Shown here piece by piece: positions 12,745-23,319 of a stretch of 64,000 nucleotides of DNA. How positions within the stretch are numbered: the stretch's first letter is position 1; every line of letters begins with the position of its first letter. The position numbers and the translations under genes were made by a program. Location of the stretch: the NCBI RefSeq assembly GCF_029873635.1, contig NC_080425.1, positions 38,071,390-38,135,389 on the forward strand. Direction: 5' to 3'. The notes beneath the pieces are model-generated. The model did no database searches. It had not been told where the DNA came from and worked only from the letters and a program-made list of their open reading frames with translations. Source of the stretch: Malania oleifera (Eukaryota; Streptophyta; Magnoliopsida; Santalales; Ximeniaceae).

Positions 12745-15700
12745 ACTAACAAGTCCCATACGATTCACATGATCTCTATACTATTTAGTTGACAATCCTT
12801 TAGTCATGGCATCAATGATCATTGCTTGAACTAATATGTTGGATATCCATTGATGCTTCTTGGCATGATCTCTAATAGCAACGTACTTTATGTCAGTATG
12901 CTTGCTTTAGCTTCAACTTTTGTTAATATTAAAGGAAAATATTACAGCTAAGTTGTCACAATAAATCTTTATTGATCTTGCTATAGAATCAATAACTAGC
13001 AACCTAGAAACAAAATTTCTCAACATGAAGTTAGTAATGTAGCTTGATAGCATATAGGAAATTGCCTCGACAATGCTATAATAGTTTACTTAATGCTTCT
13101 ATAAGACATTGGTCCTCCATCAAGAAGGAAGACGTACCCTTAAGTAGACTTTCTCATGTCTACATAACCAATGAAATATGATTCTGAATACCCAATCAAC
13201 TCCAAATGGTTAATGTGTCTTTAGTGAATTTGTAATTCTTGTTTCCATTCAAGTACCTTAGACCTTCTTAGCAGGTTTCCAATGCTCAATTCTTGGATTA
13301 CTTTAGTATCTTCCAAGCATTGTCTCTGCAAATCTAGGATTAGCTCTTTGTGCAGACCTAAGCATACATCAAACTACTTACTATTGATGCACATTGAATA
13401 TTCTTTGTTTTTTCCTTTTCCAAATCATCTCATGCAATTGATCCTTTTTAACAATGGGTGCTACTATAGATGCCCAATCTACCATTTAAAAAAACATTTT
13501 GAATGTAGGCTTTTTGAGGTAGTGCAAATGTCCTTTGGGATCTATCTTTATGAATCTCTATGCCAATGGCATAACAAGCTTCAGCTAAATCCTTCAAAAG
13601 TTTTGGGAAAGAAATTTTTTGGTTTCATGTAGGAACCACAAATCACTACTTGCAAGCAAAATGTTATCTACATATAGGACTAGAAAAATGTATTTGCTCC
13701 CACTAACTTTGAGGTATATACATTGATTAACGATATTCTCATTAAATCCATATGAGACTACAACATTGTTAAACTCAAATATCATTGGCAGGAAGCCTAT
13801 TTTAGCCCATGTACAAACTCCTTTAGCTTACAAACAAGGTGAATATTTTTTTTTTCAACATAAAAATGTTGAGTCATGTATAGCTCCTTTTCTAAGTGCC
13901 TATTGATGTATGCCATTTTCACATCCATTTGATGCAATTCTAAGCCAAAGTGAGCTACCAAAGCCATGATGATTTTAAAAGAATCCGTTATAAGCACTAG
14001 TGAGAAAATGTTATGATAGTCAATGCCTTCTTTTTGAGTGTAACCTTTGGCCACAAGTTTAGATTTTTATCTTTCTACATCACTAGAATAATGTTTTTTT
14101 GGTTTTATCAACCTATTTGCAACCAACAACAATAGATCCCTTTGGTAATTGAACAAGATCCCATACTTGATTTTTATACATAGACATCTTTTCTTTCATG
14201 GCATCATACCACAATATGGCGTTTTCCCCTCTTGTGGCTTGTGAAAACAAACATGGACCATCCTTCGGCCCAATATTAAAATTAGACTCTTGAAGGTATA
14301 CAATAAAGCCATAAAAATTTGTTGATTTATTATTCGTGAGGAACTCCTTAATTTAAGTTCTTCATGTGCGTTTCCTATTTCTTGAACTGACTGCTCTTAA
14401 ATTTGTTGTTCAATGACATTTGGTTGATTCTCTTAAATGCCAATCAAATTTCTTGTACTTGGAAGCAATTAGATGATTATTGTGTTTGCTCAAGATGTAA
14501 CATCTAAGGAAAATCACTCCCAATATAAAAAAAATCCTTAAGAAATTTGATATTTCTTGCCTCAATTATAATCACTCCCAACAAAAACAAGATCCTCAAT
14601 AAATTTGGTATTTCTTGCCTCAACTATTCTTGGAGTGCATGAAGGACAAACCCGTACATATAAATGATTCAAACTAGGTTTACACCCATTCATTGCTTAA
14701 AGGCATTATAGACAATCTTGGATGGAACCATGTTTAAAATAATTGTACTCTTTAAAACTTCACTCCATAAGGACAATGAAATATTAGAATTACTAATCAT
14801 GCTTCTTACCATATCCATAAGTATATGGTTTCTTCTTTCCATTACACCATTTTGTTGTGGTGTACCAAGCATCGTGTAATAAGCCACAACACCCTCTCGA
14901 TAAGGAACTTTGCAAATGGACCTAAAATTTGTCCCTTTTCTATATACCTTCTACAGTGCTCCTGACCTCCATTTTTGCAGTTTTAATTTTCTCTTTTTGT
15001 TTCTTTACCTTTGCCTTATAGGTCTTGAAAGCATATAATGCTTCAACCTTATCAAACAAAAGATAGAGATACATAAATCTAGTGTGGTTATTAATGAATA
15101 AGATAAAATATCTCTAACCATTTAGGCAAGGAGTATTTAATGGTCCATAGATATTAGTGTGTATGATCTCAAAATTTTTTTAGCCCCTAGTGGAACCTTT
15201 TTGTGAACTTGTTGGTTTGCTTTCCCTTGATACAATCCATACAAGTGCCAAAATTAGTAAAATCAAGAGTCATAAGAACTCTATGATTTATTAATCTTCT
15301 AATTCTTTCAATGGAGACATGTCCCAATTTCTTATGCCAAAAATAGAGGAATTCTCATCAATCCTGCTCCTTTTAACACCAATATTGATATGCATTGATA
15401 AATAGTTGAGCTCAAAATTGAGGTCTAAATCAATTCTGTATAAACCATCAATCAATGTTTGACTACCAATAGAAATTTATTTTTCAAGAGATCAGAAGTT
15501 GTTCCTTCAAAAATAAAACCATAGCTAGAGTGAACAAGTCTTGAATTTGAAATTACTTTTCTAGAGAAAGAAAAAAAACATAAAAGACATTTTCTAAATC
15601 TAATATAGATCCAGATTTCAAAATCAATCTAAGTCTCCATAGCTTCAACTTGAGATTGCATATAATTTCCCAAAGTCTGTGTATGGTATTCACTATATAG

Positions 15701-16110
15701 ATTGTAGAACTAGAACTGATCCACCATGTATTGGTAGGAGCCTCAATAAGAAAATATTCTTGACACACTAAATAATAATGTGTTTGCATAATATTCTTGA
15801 GCACCCCTTCATAATAGTCAAATGAATTATTAGGAAGCCTTGTCAGATCACACAAAATTTTCTTCTATAGCTTTCAAGAAATTTGTTACATGCCTTGTCA
15901 TTGGGGTGTTGGCTAGTGCCTTGTCAGATCACACAAATTTCTCATCTATAGCTTTCAGGAAATCTGCTACATTAAAGCATTCATAGATAGAACCCTTGAT
16001 ACTCTTACTTATGTGTGACTTTATGGGCATCAAACTTAAGTGATTAGATCGCTCGCACTACTCATGATCAAGATCAATCTTATCCTGTGGCATATTTGAA
16101 TTTGTTGGAA
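12745..16110 (-). pseudogene. Ty1-Copia gag-pol remnant, reverse orientation
   Basis: Domains run right to left on the - strand. 16100-15870: Gag scrap (VADFLKAIDE-like). 15855-15553: Gag/protease region. 14887-14690: integrase C-terminal part with GTPQQNGVMERRN. 14190-14060: RT entry (QVWDLVQLPKGSIVVGCK). 14054-13797: RT with KGYTQKEGIDYHNIFS and LELHQMDVKMAY. 13785-13594: RT active-site region FLVLYVDNILLASSDL, where the YVDD box has become YVDN. About 12790-12745: RNase H tail ending in AMTKGL and NRMGLV. Stops and frameshifts break every domain. The tail at 12745 fits the usual end of Copia pol. Bordering LTRs were not identified. Confidence 0.82.
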
Positions 16111-16154
16111 TGTGTGGTACATTCGCTTGGAGTGCCAAATCCAAATCGACCCTC

Positions 16155-16575
16155 CTTAAGGAAAAGAGAACATTTTTTTGACCAATTACCAAGTCTAATA
16201 AGGGTGAAGATCATGCTATGATTTTACATAAATTGTTTGGCCAATTAAGGAAGTATTAGTTGAAGTTAAACCCCAAAAAATGTGTATTTAGAGCTACATT
16301 AGGGAAATTGTTGGGCATCATAGTTAGCCAAGATGGAATTAAGGTAGACATGGATAATTGAAAGGTATCCTTAAGGAAATGAGAACATTTTTTTGACCAA
16401 TTACCAAGTCTAATAAGGGTGAAGATCATACTATGATTTTACTGGCCAATTAAGGAAGTATTAGTTGAAGTTAAACCCCAAAAAATGTGTATTTAGAGCT
16501 ACATTAGGGAAATTGTTGGGCATCATAGTTAGCCAAGATGGAATTAAGGTAGACACGGATAATTGAAAGGTATCC
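16155..16575 (+). repeat. Tandem duplication of about 210 bp inside the Gypsy fragment
   Basis: The block 16157-16367, starting CCTTAAGGAAAAGAGAACAT, is repeated almost word for word at 16369-16575. The second copy lacks about 10 bases ('CATAAATTGTTT' region) and differs at a few single positions. The encoded RT segment is therefore duplicated. Confidence 0.85.
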
Positions 16576-16740
16576 AAGAAATTCTACCACCAACGTCCCA
16601 AAAGGAAATTCGTGGTTACTTTAGAAGTTTGAATTACATAGCAAGGTTTATTTCAAAGTTAATCAGTACATGTGAGCCCATCTTCAATTTATTTCATAAG
16701 AATGGTCCTAAAATTTTGAATAAAGACTATTAGGAGGAGT
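16155..16740 (+). pseudogene. Ty3-Gypsy RT/RNase H fragment
   Basis: Bases 16200-16350 translate as MILHKLFGQLRKY, KLNPKKCVFRATLGKLLG and IVSQDGIKVD, the RT thumb/connection region of plant Gypsy elements. Bases 16575-16700 continue as EIRGYFRSLNYIARFISK, LISTCEPIFNLF, the 'FLG..NYIRRFI...' block before RNase H. The first part is present twice (see the duplication). In-frame stops and the absence of the rest of pol make it a dead fragment. Confidence 0.78.
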
Positions 16741-16892
16741 TAGCCTTAGAGGCTACATGAGTTTTATTATCTTGTTTTGATGATAACAACCCATTATTGG
16801 TTCTATGTGAGCTTATCTTTACATGTTAAGTTTTGGCAAGAATAAATACAAATTCAAAGATTAAGTAAAATAGCAATAGGTTATATATCATA

Positions 16893-16906
16893 AAAAAGGG
16901 GGAGCT
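16893..16906 (+). promoter_or_regulatory. Polypurine tract before LTR
   Basis: AAAAAAGGGGGAGC lies directly 5' of the TGTTAG that starts the LTR at 16907. It has the form of a polypurine tract priming plus-strand synthesis in Copia/Sirevirus-type elements. A second, decayed LTR-start-like sequence (GTTAGCC...GGCTACA, then TTGTTTTGATGATAACAA) lies 165 bp upstream at about 16744-16795. Confidence 0.5.
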
Positions 16907-18700
16907 TGTTAGCCCTGGGGGCTACATAATTATAGTTGATATGTTTTGATGATATTAACCTATATGTTGTTCCTAGTGTTTTTCATCTTTGTAGATTATG
17001 TTTAGTACAGGTTCCAGTGAGGAATACATGAAGTACTGGATCAAAGACAAAGATCGGACCGAGTTGACGTTCAAATGGGGAGATCAAATGGACACGTACT
17101 CAGAAGGATCCAAGCTCAACCAAAGGATGCTTATTCATGAATTATATGTAATAAGGGTTGTGTGTGGTAGGAACGTGTTGTAACTTTTGCGTTTTGTTTC
17201 TTGCATAATTTCTGAGCAAGATTTGAGCAAATGCATGCATACTAGGACACATGAGTATATAAGATTGCACTAAAATCACAAACTCAATATTCATAGTTTT
17301 CTAATATAAAACAAAGAGTTTGTCAAACGAATCCTAAACTCAAATATGTTTTTATAAGGGACAAGTTTTCAACATCTTGGTTTTATAAACATCTTCATAC
17401 TTAGTCCTGGTTTTATTAAAACAAGTCTTATGTCCTAAGGGTTCAAAGAAAGTAAAGTATATTTTCAAGAAAGGACATACAAGTATATAAGATATCAAAA
17501 TGGTTTTTCAAATGTGTTTTTAATGAACAAGATATCATATATTGAAGGGGAAACTCATTTGGACAAGTATTAAACTTTATTAGACTTAATATATTTCATA
17601 TACTTTTGTCCAAGAATGTTTTAAGTGATTAAAAGACTTTTTGGTTGGGTTTAAAACCTCACTTATGCACCTATCAAATTTCTTGAACACCCTTCGGTAT
17701 TTGGGGCATAATTTTTACTAGAAGAGTCCAAAAAGCACGATTTTGGTTGTTGTTGTTGTTTTTTTTTTTTCTTTTTCCTGATTCAGGGGTCTGGTTGACA
17801 AGAGTAGGGGAATGGTCGACCAACTTAACCAGTAGCTAATTCCTTCTCGCGAACCAGGTGTCTGGTCGACCAGTGCAAGACATTGGTTAACCAGCAAGCA
17901 TGACTGGTCGACCAGTACAGGAGAATGGTCGACCAGCGGTTTCAGCAGAGTGTAATACATGTGTAGAAAACGGCTAGTTTTGTTTGGCAATTGCTCCCAA
18001 CGACTAGTTAATGACTATAAGGGGTTTTTTTCTATATATACAAGTTCATAAACTTGTTTAGCAAGGTTTTTGATTATTGTTGATCATATTTGTGAAAAAT
18101 ATCTTTGAATCCGAAACCTAGCACTTTGCACTTGCATTTTAGTTATTCATTCACAAAGTGCTCAATCCTCTCTTGCTCATTGTTCTTGTGTGAATCAATT
18201 CTTGAGAGATAAGAGTGAGGATTTTATTGTATTTCATATTAGCTCATTTGAGGAGCAATTCTTTGTATATCATATTCGTTGTAAAGGTTCTTTGTGAACC
18301 AACTTGGTGAAGGTTCTTTGTGAACTGAATTTGCAAGGCATCTTGGTGATCCTTGTGGCTTTTGGTGAGCGCGGTAGGGATTTGTTCCCAAGTGTAGAGA
18401 TTTGTTCCCGAGTTATAAGACTTCTCCGCTGGTGAAGGAGATCATAATGGATTGTGGAATCCTTGGCTTGGTGCTAAGGTGTGGGCGTAGGCTTGGTGCC
18501 AAACCATGTAAAAATACTTGTGTTGATCTTTCTCAACCATTCTCTTAATTTTATTATCTTGTGCTTTATTTATTTTATATATATTGTGATATAATTTCTT
18601 GCAATCTTGCCAAGGGATTTTATTTTGTAGAGAAAATCGAAATACGCATAAAGAGTCCATTCACCCCCCTTTGACTCTATATACTCCCGGCTGGGATGGT
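16907..18700 (+). mobile_element. Long LTR, Sirevirus-like, + orientation (solo or partial)
   Basis: The block starts with TGTTAGCCCTGGGGGC right after a polypurine tract and contains TTTTGATGATATTAAC, a phrase common at the start of long plant Copia LTRs. A palindrome cluster (17785-17937) lies upstream of a TATA box TCTATATATA at 18031-18040, so U3, R and U5 appear in order. The tail near 18655-18680 carries CATTCACCCCCCTTTGACTC, typical of the 3' end of such LTRs. The exact 3' end is uncertain. No gag-pol follows, so it is a solo or truncated LTR. Small ORFs inside it (for example 16998-17183) are not convincing genes. Confidence 0.6.
17785..17937. repeat. Cluster of GGTCGACC-type palindromes in LTR U3
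   Basis: Six related sites occur in about 150 bp: CTGGTTGAC, ATGGTCGACCAA, CTGGTCGACCAG, TTGGTTAACCAG, CTGGTCGACCAG and ATGGTCGACCAG. Their core is the palindrome TGGTCGACCA. They lie about 100-250 bp upstream of the TATA box of the LTR. Repeated palindromes in U3 are known for Sirevirus LTRs; a regulatory role here is inference. Confidence 0.8.
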
Positions 18701-18778
18701 CAATAGGAGGTCTTCATGAAGATTAAACAATACCTTCTAAAGCCAACCAGCTTGAGGATTCCGCTACCTTGCTCATTT

Positions 18779-19083
18779 AATCGGGTGGAGCGGCACCGTT
18801 TACAATACTCTTTACAGGGCGGAGTCTCCCTAGCTCACTTAACTGGGCGAAGCCAAACCGTTTCTCCTTACAAGGTGGAGTCCCCTTAGCTTACTTACCG
18901 GGTGGAGTCAAACCATTTCTCCTTACAGGGCAGAGTCTCCCTAGCTCACTTAACCGGGTGGAGCCAAACTGGTTCTCCTTACAGGGCGGAGTCACCCTAG
19001 CTCACTTAGCCAAGTGGAGCCAAACCGATTCTCCTTATAGGGCGGAGTCTCCCTAGCTCCCTTAATCGGGTGGAGCCAAACTG
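18779..19083. repeat. Minisatellite, about 56-bp unit, roughly 5.5 copies
   Basis: Units contain TTCTCCTTACAGGGCGGAGT, CTCCCTAGCTCACTTAA and CGGGTGGAGCCAAACC. The word CCTTACA or CCTTATA recurs at 18866, 18921, 18977 and 19033, giving spacings of 55-56. Copies differ from each other at several positions, so the array is not young. Confidence 0.88.
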
Positions 19084-19839
19084 ATACACATATATGAAAA
19101 TTTGCATACAAATATGAATGCTTCTCAAATAAGCAGAGATGTATAAAATGAAGTTCTATATTCACTCTCAGATGATATGAAATTAAGCTCAATAGAGTAT
19201 GGTAGTTTTCTTAATGAAACTTTTGGAATCTTTGAATAAAATGTATATGATGAATATTTCAACGATTCAACCCCAAATGATTTCTTCCAAAAAGATAATT
19301 CAAAAATTTGTTCAAAGGAAGTTAGGGTTTTTGCTCAAAATGGATTTTGCAAAAAAGACAAGTGAGCTTTTGAATCTTGCAATGTGATGCTTAAAGATTC
19401 ACAAGCTATAAAACAAGTTTCCCCAAAAATATTTATCAAAGAAATAAGCGGGAGAAACTCTAAGCTTACTCTCAAAAATGATTTTCAAAATAAGAAGATG
19501 AGTGAGAGTAAATGCTTTAAAATGGAAGAATAAATGCCCAAATAAATGCTTCTTTCAATAACCCTCAAATGCAATCAATTTGCAAATGAAAGAAGTGAAA
19601 AAAGCCAATGCTCTCTTAAAAGGATTTTCAAAAAAATGAGAGTAAGAGAGTATAAATGAATAAAGCACAAAATAATTTGAGAGGATTTTCAATATAATCA
19701 AAAGTTGTTAAATGAGTTTATGAATGAGCTATTTATAGACTCTCTCAAAAATATGACGGTTAGGGACTTATTGGGCATAATTAGATTTGTTTAAGCAAAA
19801 ATTAATGACCATTTTTGACTTAAAACTCGCCCAATCTGA

Positions 19840-20275
19840 GAGTTCCGATCGACTAAGGAAGGCGTTGGTCGGCTAGCCTAAGTCAAAATTCAAACTTCCA
19901 GAGAGTTCTGGTCGACTGGGGAAGGCGCCGACCGACTGGCCTTGGGCGATTTTCCAAAGCCGCGAGAAACGGTTGACTAGCCTGATAATCCGGTCTACCG
20001 AGCTTGAAGGCCAGCCAATTGGGGCTTTTATGTGCTAACATGGCCGATCGACTGAGCTTTAGAAAGCTGGCCAAATACAAAGGCCGGTCGACTAGGCTTT
20101 TATGCTTTGACAATAGCCAGTTGGTTAGGGTTTACTCAATACATGCCAAATGAATGGCTGGTCGACCGGGGCTTGTAAAACATAAAGGGGTGGGGCTTCA
20201 TAAAACTACCTAAATGGCTGGTCGGTCGGCTGGGCAAAATAAAGCTTGGAAGGGCCGGTCGACAGGGTCTCGATA
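19840..20275. repeat. GGTCGACT/CGGTCGAC palindromic motif cluster
   Basis: At least ten related motifs occur, such as CCGATCGACT, CTGGTCGACTGG, CCGACCGACTGG, CCGGTCGACTAGG, CTGGTCGACCGG and CCGGTCGACAGG. The core resembles the palindromes at 17785-17937. They lie upstream (on the - strand) of the TATAAATAG box near 19740. Confidence 0.75.
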
Positions 20276-20519
20276 AAATTTTAGTTTTAGCCCCCTTTTG
20301 ACCTCAAAACCATTTAAAAACCTTTGTAAGATTTTATCATTTAATAAAACGGTCTTTCATTAAAGGTTAAGTGCCCTAAGGTTTGTCTATGATCATGTTT
20401 GAGTTAGCATCGTATCATAAAAGTCATGCATTATTATAGACAAAATCTAAATGTATTACAAATCAAATAACACATGTCTTCTTCTTCTTTGCTCTTCAAT
20501 CCTTATGAAATGTGCTAGT

Positions 20520-21419
20520 CAATATGAGCATACTGGAACTGCTATGAAAATGCAAGAAGTTTATTTGACGGCTACGGACCAGATTTCACATAATGATGTG
20601 TTTTGTGAAATTATTTCAAAAGAGTGTTTAAATTGTTTAAATTGCACAATATGCTTTAGGAACCCTGGGGACTGATAGTGTAGGCACGGATCCGTTGCAA
20701 ATGAGGGCACCATACTTTTGATCTATATGAACCCAGGCTGTATTGAGACAGTAGAGGTGGTCTTAGTGTGAGTTTTGCCTCTTGATCGTGTACCCTGGCT
20801 GTATTGAGACAGTAGGGGCGGTCAACCCCGATTGTGGGAATTTATACATGGTATAGAGTTTGAGGGTGTGTCCTATCCTACATATTTGTACATTTATGTA
20901 ATTGTTGTTATGTACTATGAGGCTGTTCATATGTTGAAATGGGCTACGTATTTTACAATTATGGAAATAGTGATTATATATGTTTATGTTTTTGTTAAAC
21001 ACTTAAAGCATGCTGGCCACACAATGTTATTAGTTTAATCGTCCCTTATTGAGAGGTGTCTCACCCTATCATACAAACTATCTTTTCAGGTCCTTATCGA
21101 GGTTGAGATTAGCAAGGAATGGGGCAGGGTAGTGATTTGTTTTTGAGTGAACGTCTCCACGAGCTCGATTTTGTAGGTTATGTTATAGGTTTTTAGAACT
21201 TGTAAAATGTTGTAAAACTTGAGGATGCGTCAAGTATCATACAATATTGTATATGGATGTTGAAATAGATGTATGTATCTATCAGGCAGTTAGAATTCTG
21301 GTAATAGTTTGATGGATATTTATGTTTTTCCCTGCGTATATATCTGTTGGGAAGTATATCAGGTACACGAACGTCATTACAGTAACACCAGGGTCGTAAG
21401 TTGGGACTGGGGCGTTACA
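20520..21419 (+). repeat. 5' LTR (3' part only) of Gypsy element
   Basis: This block matches the 3' LTR starting near 26140, beginning with ATACTGGAACTG and AAGTTTATTTGACGGCTACG. It ends in GGGGCGTTACA at 21419, the same end as the 3' LTR (GTGGCGTTACA at 29213). By eye there are about 17 differences in the first 185 aligned bases, so the two LTRs have diverged clearly. Sequence left of about 20520 does not match the 3' LTR; the first 0.95 kb of this LTR is missing. Confidence 0.85.
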
Positions 21420-21421
21420 AG

Positions 21422-21438
21422 TGGTATTAGAGCCTAGG
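21422..21438 (+). promoter_or_regulatory. Primer binding site (initiator tRNA-Met type)
   Basis: TGGTATTAGAGCCTAGG lies 2 bases after the LTR end. It matches the usual plant PBS TGGTATCAGAGC complementary to tRNA-iMet except for one transition. This fixes the left LTR boundary. Confidence 0.85.
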
Positions 21439-21787
21439 TTTGCTAGGTTCTGTACACTTTGATGGTTAGTGAGTAAATTACTAGATTATTGGCTGTAATG
21501 AGATAGAATTAGAGAGTTAGTCGGGTTTTTGTCTGGAGGCTCGGAGGCGGGATTTCCTTCGACGGTCTTCTGTGCTTTTCCGGGAATGACAATTTTGGAA
21601 AAACCATGGTAAATCCATCAATGGTTTCATTTCCAGGTTGAGAGACTTGACTCGGATGTTGAGATGAGAGGTTAGACGGTCTAGTGTGTATGGGCTGTCG
21701 GTGTCTCGAATACGTGTTGTTTAATATTCTTGTTCCATATTTGCATTTATTGTGTTAAATGTGGAATGATTAAGTTAGCTTTTACCT

Positions 21788-22760
21788 ATGTGCAAGATGA
21801 AACCCAGAGGGAAGGGGATTATAGCAGGAGGCGATAATCACTTGGATGCCTCCAGTGAGGATGAGACTGAGGCTCCTGTGTTCCTCTGCGATATAGCGAG
21901 GCAAGCCAGGAAGGAACCCAGGAGGGGTTCTAGGGAGCAAGATCAGATGGTTGCAAATAGAGGCTGATCGTACCAACAGTTCTCCAAAACGAATCCGCTG
22001 ACATTTTTGGGAGGGCTAAACATGATTGCGGCGGAGGACTGGTTACAAGAGATGGAGGATTTGCTGGAGGTGTCTGAGTGCACAGAGGAACAGAAGGTTA
22101 AATACTCCGCCCTCAAGCTAGTGGGGGAGGCTGAAAGATGGTGACGATCAGCTAGGCTGGTCGAGGAGCTGTGCCTAGGGTGCGTGTCAACTACTTGGTG
22201 TCACTTCATGGAGGTGTTCTTCACACGATACTTCCCTATCACCACCCATGAGGAGAAGTCCGAGGAGTTCCTCCACTTGACTCAGGGATCGATGCTAGTG
22301 CAGTAGTACATGGCTAGGTTCATGGAGTTACCTCGGTTTACCCCTCAGATGGTTTCAGATGAGCCGAAGAAGGCTCGTATTTAAGAGGGGCTTAAAGTAG
22401 GCTATACACGCACAGGTGGCAACGTTGATGGTCCAGAGCTTTTGACAAGCTTGTGGATAGAGCCATGGCGGCTAAAACTAGCATCCAGGAGGGGGAGAAA
22501 GAGGCGAATCTGAAGAAGGGGCTTTTTCCCCAAAACTCGCAGTCAGGCTCCGGCAAGAGTTATTAGAAGAAGTCCGGTGGTCCTTTAGGCCAATAGCAGC
22601 AGTAGTCAGGATCTCAAGCTTCTTAGGGGAGCTCAGAGAAGCCAATGTGTCCTAAGTGCCAGAAGCAGCATTGGGGCGAGTGCAAGTCTCGATTCAAGGG
22701 CTACTGCAGGTGCGGGGAGTCAAGGCATCTGATATGAGACTATCGGGCGACAGTGACTCT
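21788..22760 (+). pseudogene. Gypsy gag with CCHC knuckle
   Basis: The frame opens at ATG 21788 and reads through an acidic N-terminus (ASSEDETEAP). It then gives the retrotransposon Gag block FSKTNPLTFLGGLNMIAAED, WLQEMEDLLEV, YSALKLVGEAERW. Later parts include FFTRYFPITTHEEKSEEFLHL and, near 22650-22735, CPKCQKQHWGEC...GYCRCGESRH, a zinc-knuckle region. In-frame stops occur after ANRG (about 21966), after AERW (about 22142) and further on, with at least one frameshift near 22400. It is not translatable. Confidence 0.85.
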
Positions 22761-22837
22761 CCCTTCAGCATACTCAGAACTGGGGTGGTAACCAAGCACC
22801 TTGAGGTGGTCACTAGGGAGGCACCGCTTAGGTTAAG

Positions 22838-23278
22838 GTGTACTCAATGACATCAGGCGATGCAGAGAATGCTGACAATGTGGTGACAGGTACCATTTAT
22901 AGCTTATCATATAATGTTGTAGCTCTTTTTTATTCGGGTGCAACCCACTCCTTTATATCTCTAGAATTTGTTAAATGGTGTGGAGTGGAGGCTCAACCGT
23001 TAGAGGTTGAGTTAGGGTTAGTGGTGGTATGCAATAGAGTGCTCAGGGATTACCCGATAGAGATTCAGGGGAGGAGGTTTCCTGCCAGTCTAATCGTGTT
23101 TGATATGCATAGGTTTGATGTAATCCTAGGGATGGATTGGCTGGCATCTAGTTTTGCGAGCATTGACTTCCGTAGGAAGGAAGTAGTGTTCAGGCCTCTT
23201 GGAGAGCAGGAATCTCTATTTGTTGGGTTGTGTATACATTCTGCACCATGGATCCTCTCGCTGATGCATGCGAGATAA
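22838..23278 (+). pseudogene. Gypsy aspartic protease, catalytic Asp replaced
   Basis: An open stretch of 146 codons contains the retropepsin region. The active-site motif expected as LFDSGATHSFI reads ALFYSGATHSFIS (about 22918-22957), so the catalytic aspartate is tyrosine. The second conserved block FDVILGMDWLASSFASIDFR is present at about 23105-23170. The frame stays open although the enzyme would be dead. It follows gag and precedes RT, as in Ty3-Gypsy elements. Confidence 0.85.
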
Positions 23279-23319
23279 CTGCTTCTAGAGGGTTGTTAGG
23301 GATACCTGGCGAGTGTGAA

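Larger units (their letters stand above)
18700..20461 (-). mobile_element. LTR-like block, - orientation, with minisatellite and palindromes
   Basis: Read on the - strand, the block starts TGTAATACATTTAG at 20461. A palindrome cluster (20275-19840, GGTCGAC-type motifs) comes next, then a TATA box TATAAATAG near 19744-19735, and a 56-bp tandem repeat (19083-18779) in the downstream part. This mirrors the order seen in the + oriented LTR to its left, which it meets near 18700. Primary sequence similarity between the two is weak apart from the palindromes. It may be a solo LTR of a related family. The left boundary is a guess. Confidence 0.45.

Noticed and set aside
16998..17183. 61-codon ORF as a gene
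   Set aside because: It lies in the U3 part of an LTR-like block, matches no family, and other frames are equally open.
18779..19083. CRISPR-like array
   Set aside because: Units are contiguous tandem copies without unique spacers, and this is plant nuclear DNA.
20451..21038. Short + and - ORFs between 20.4 and 21.0 kb as genes
   Set aside because: They fall inside the left Gypsy LTR, and the matching region at 26.1-26.9 kb does not keep the frames.
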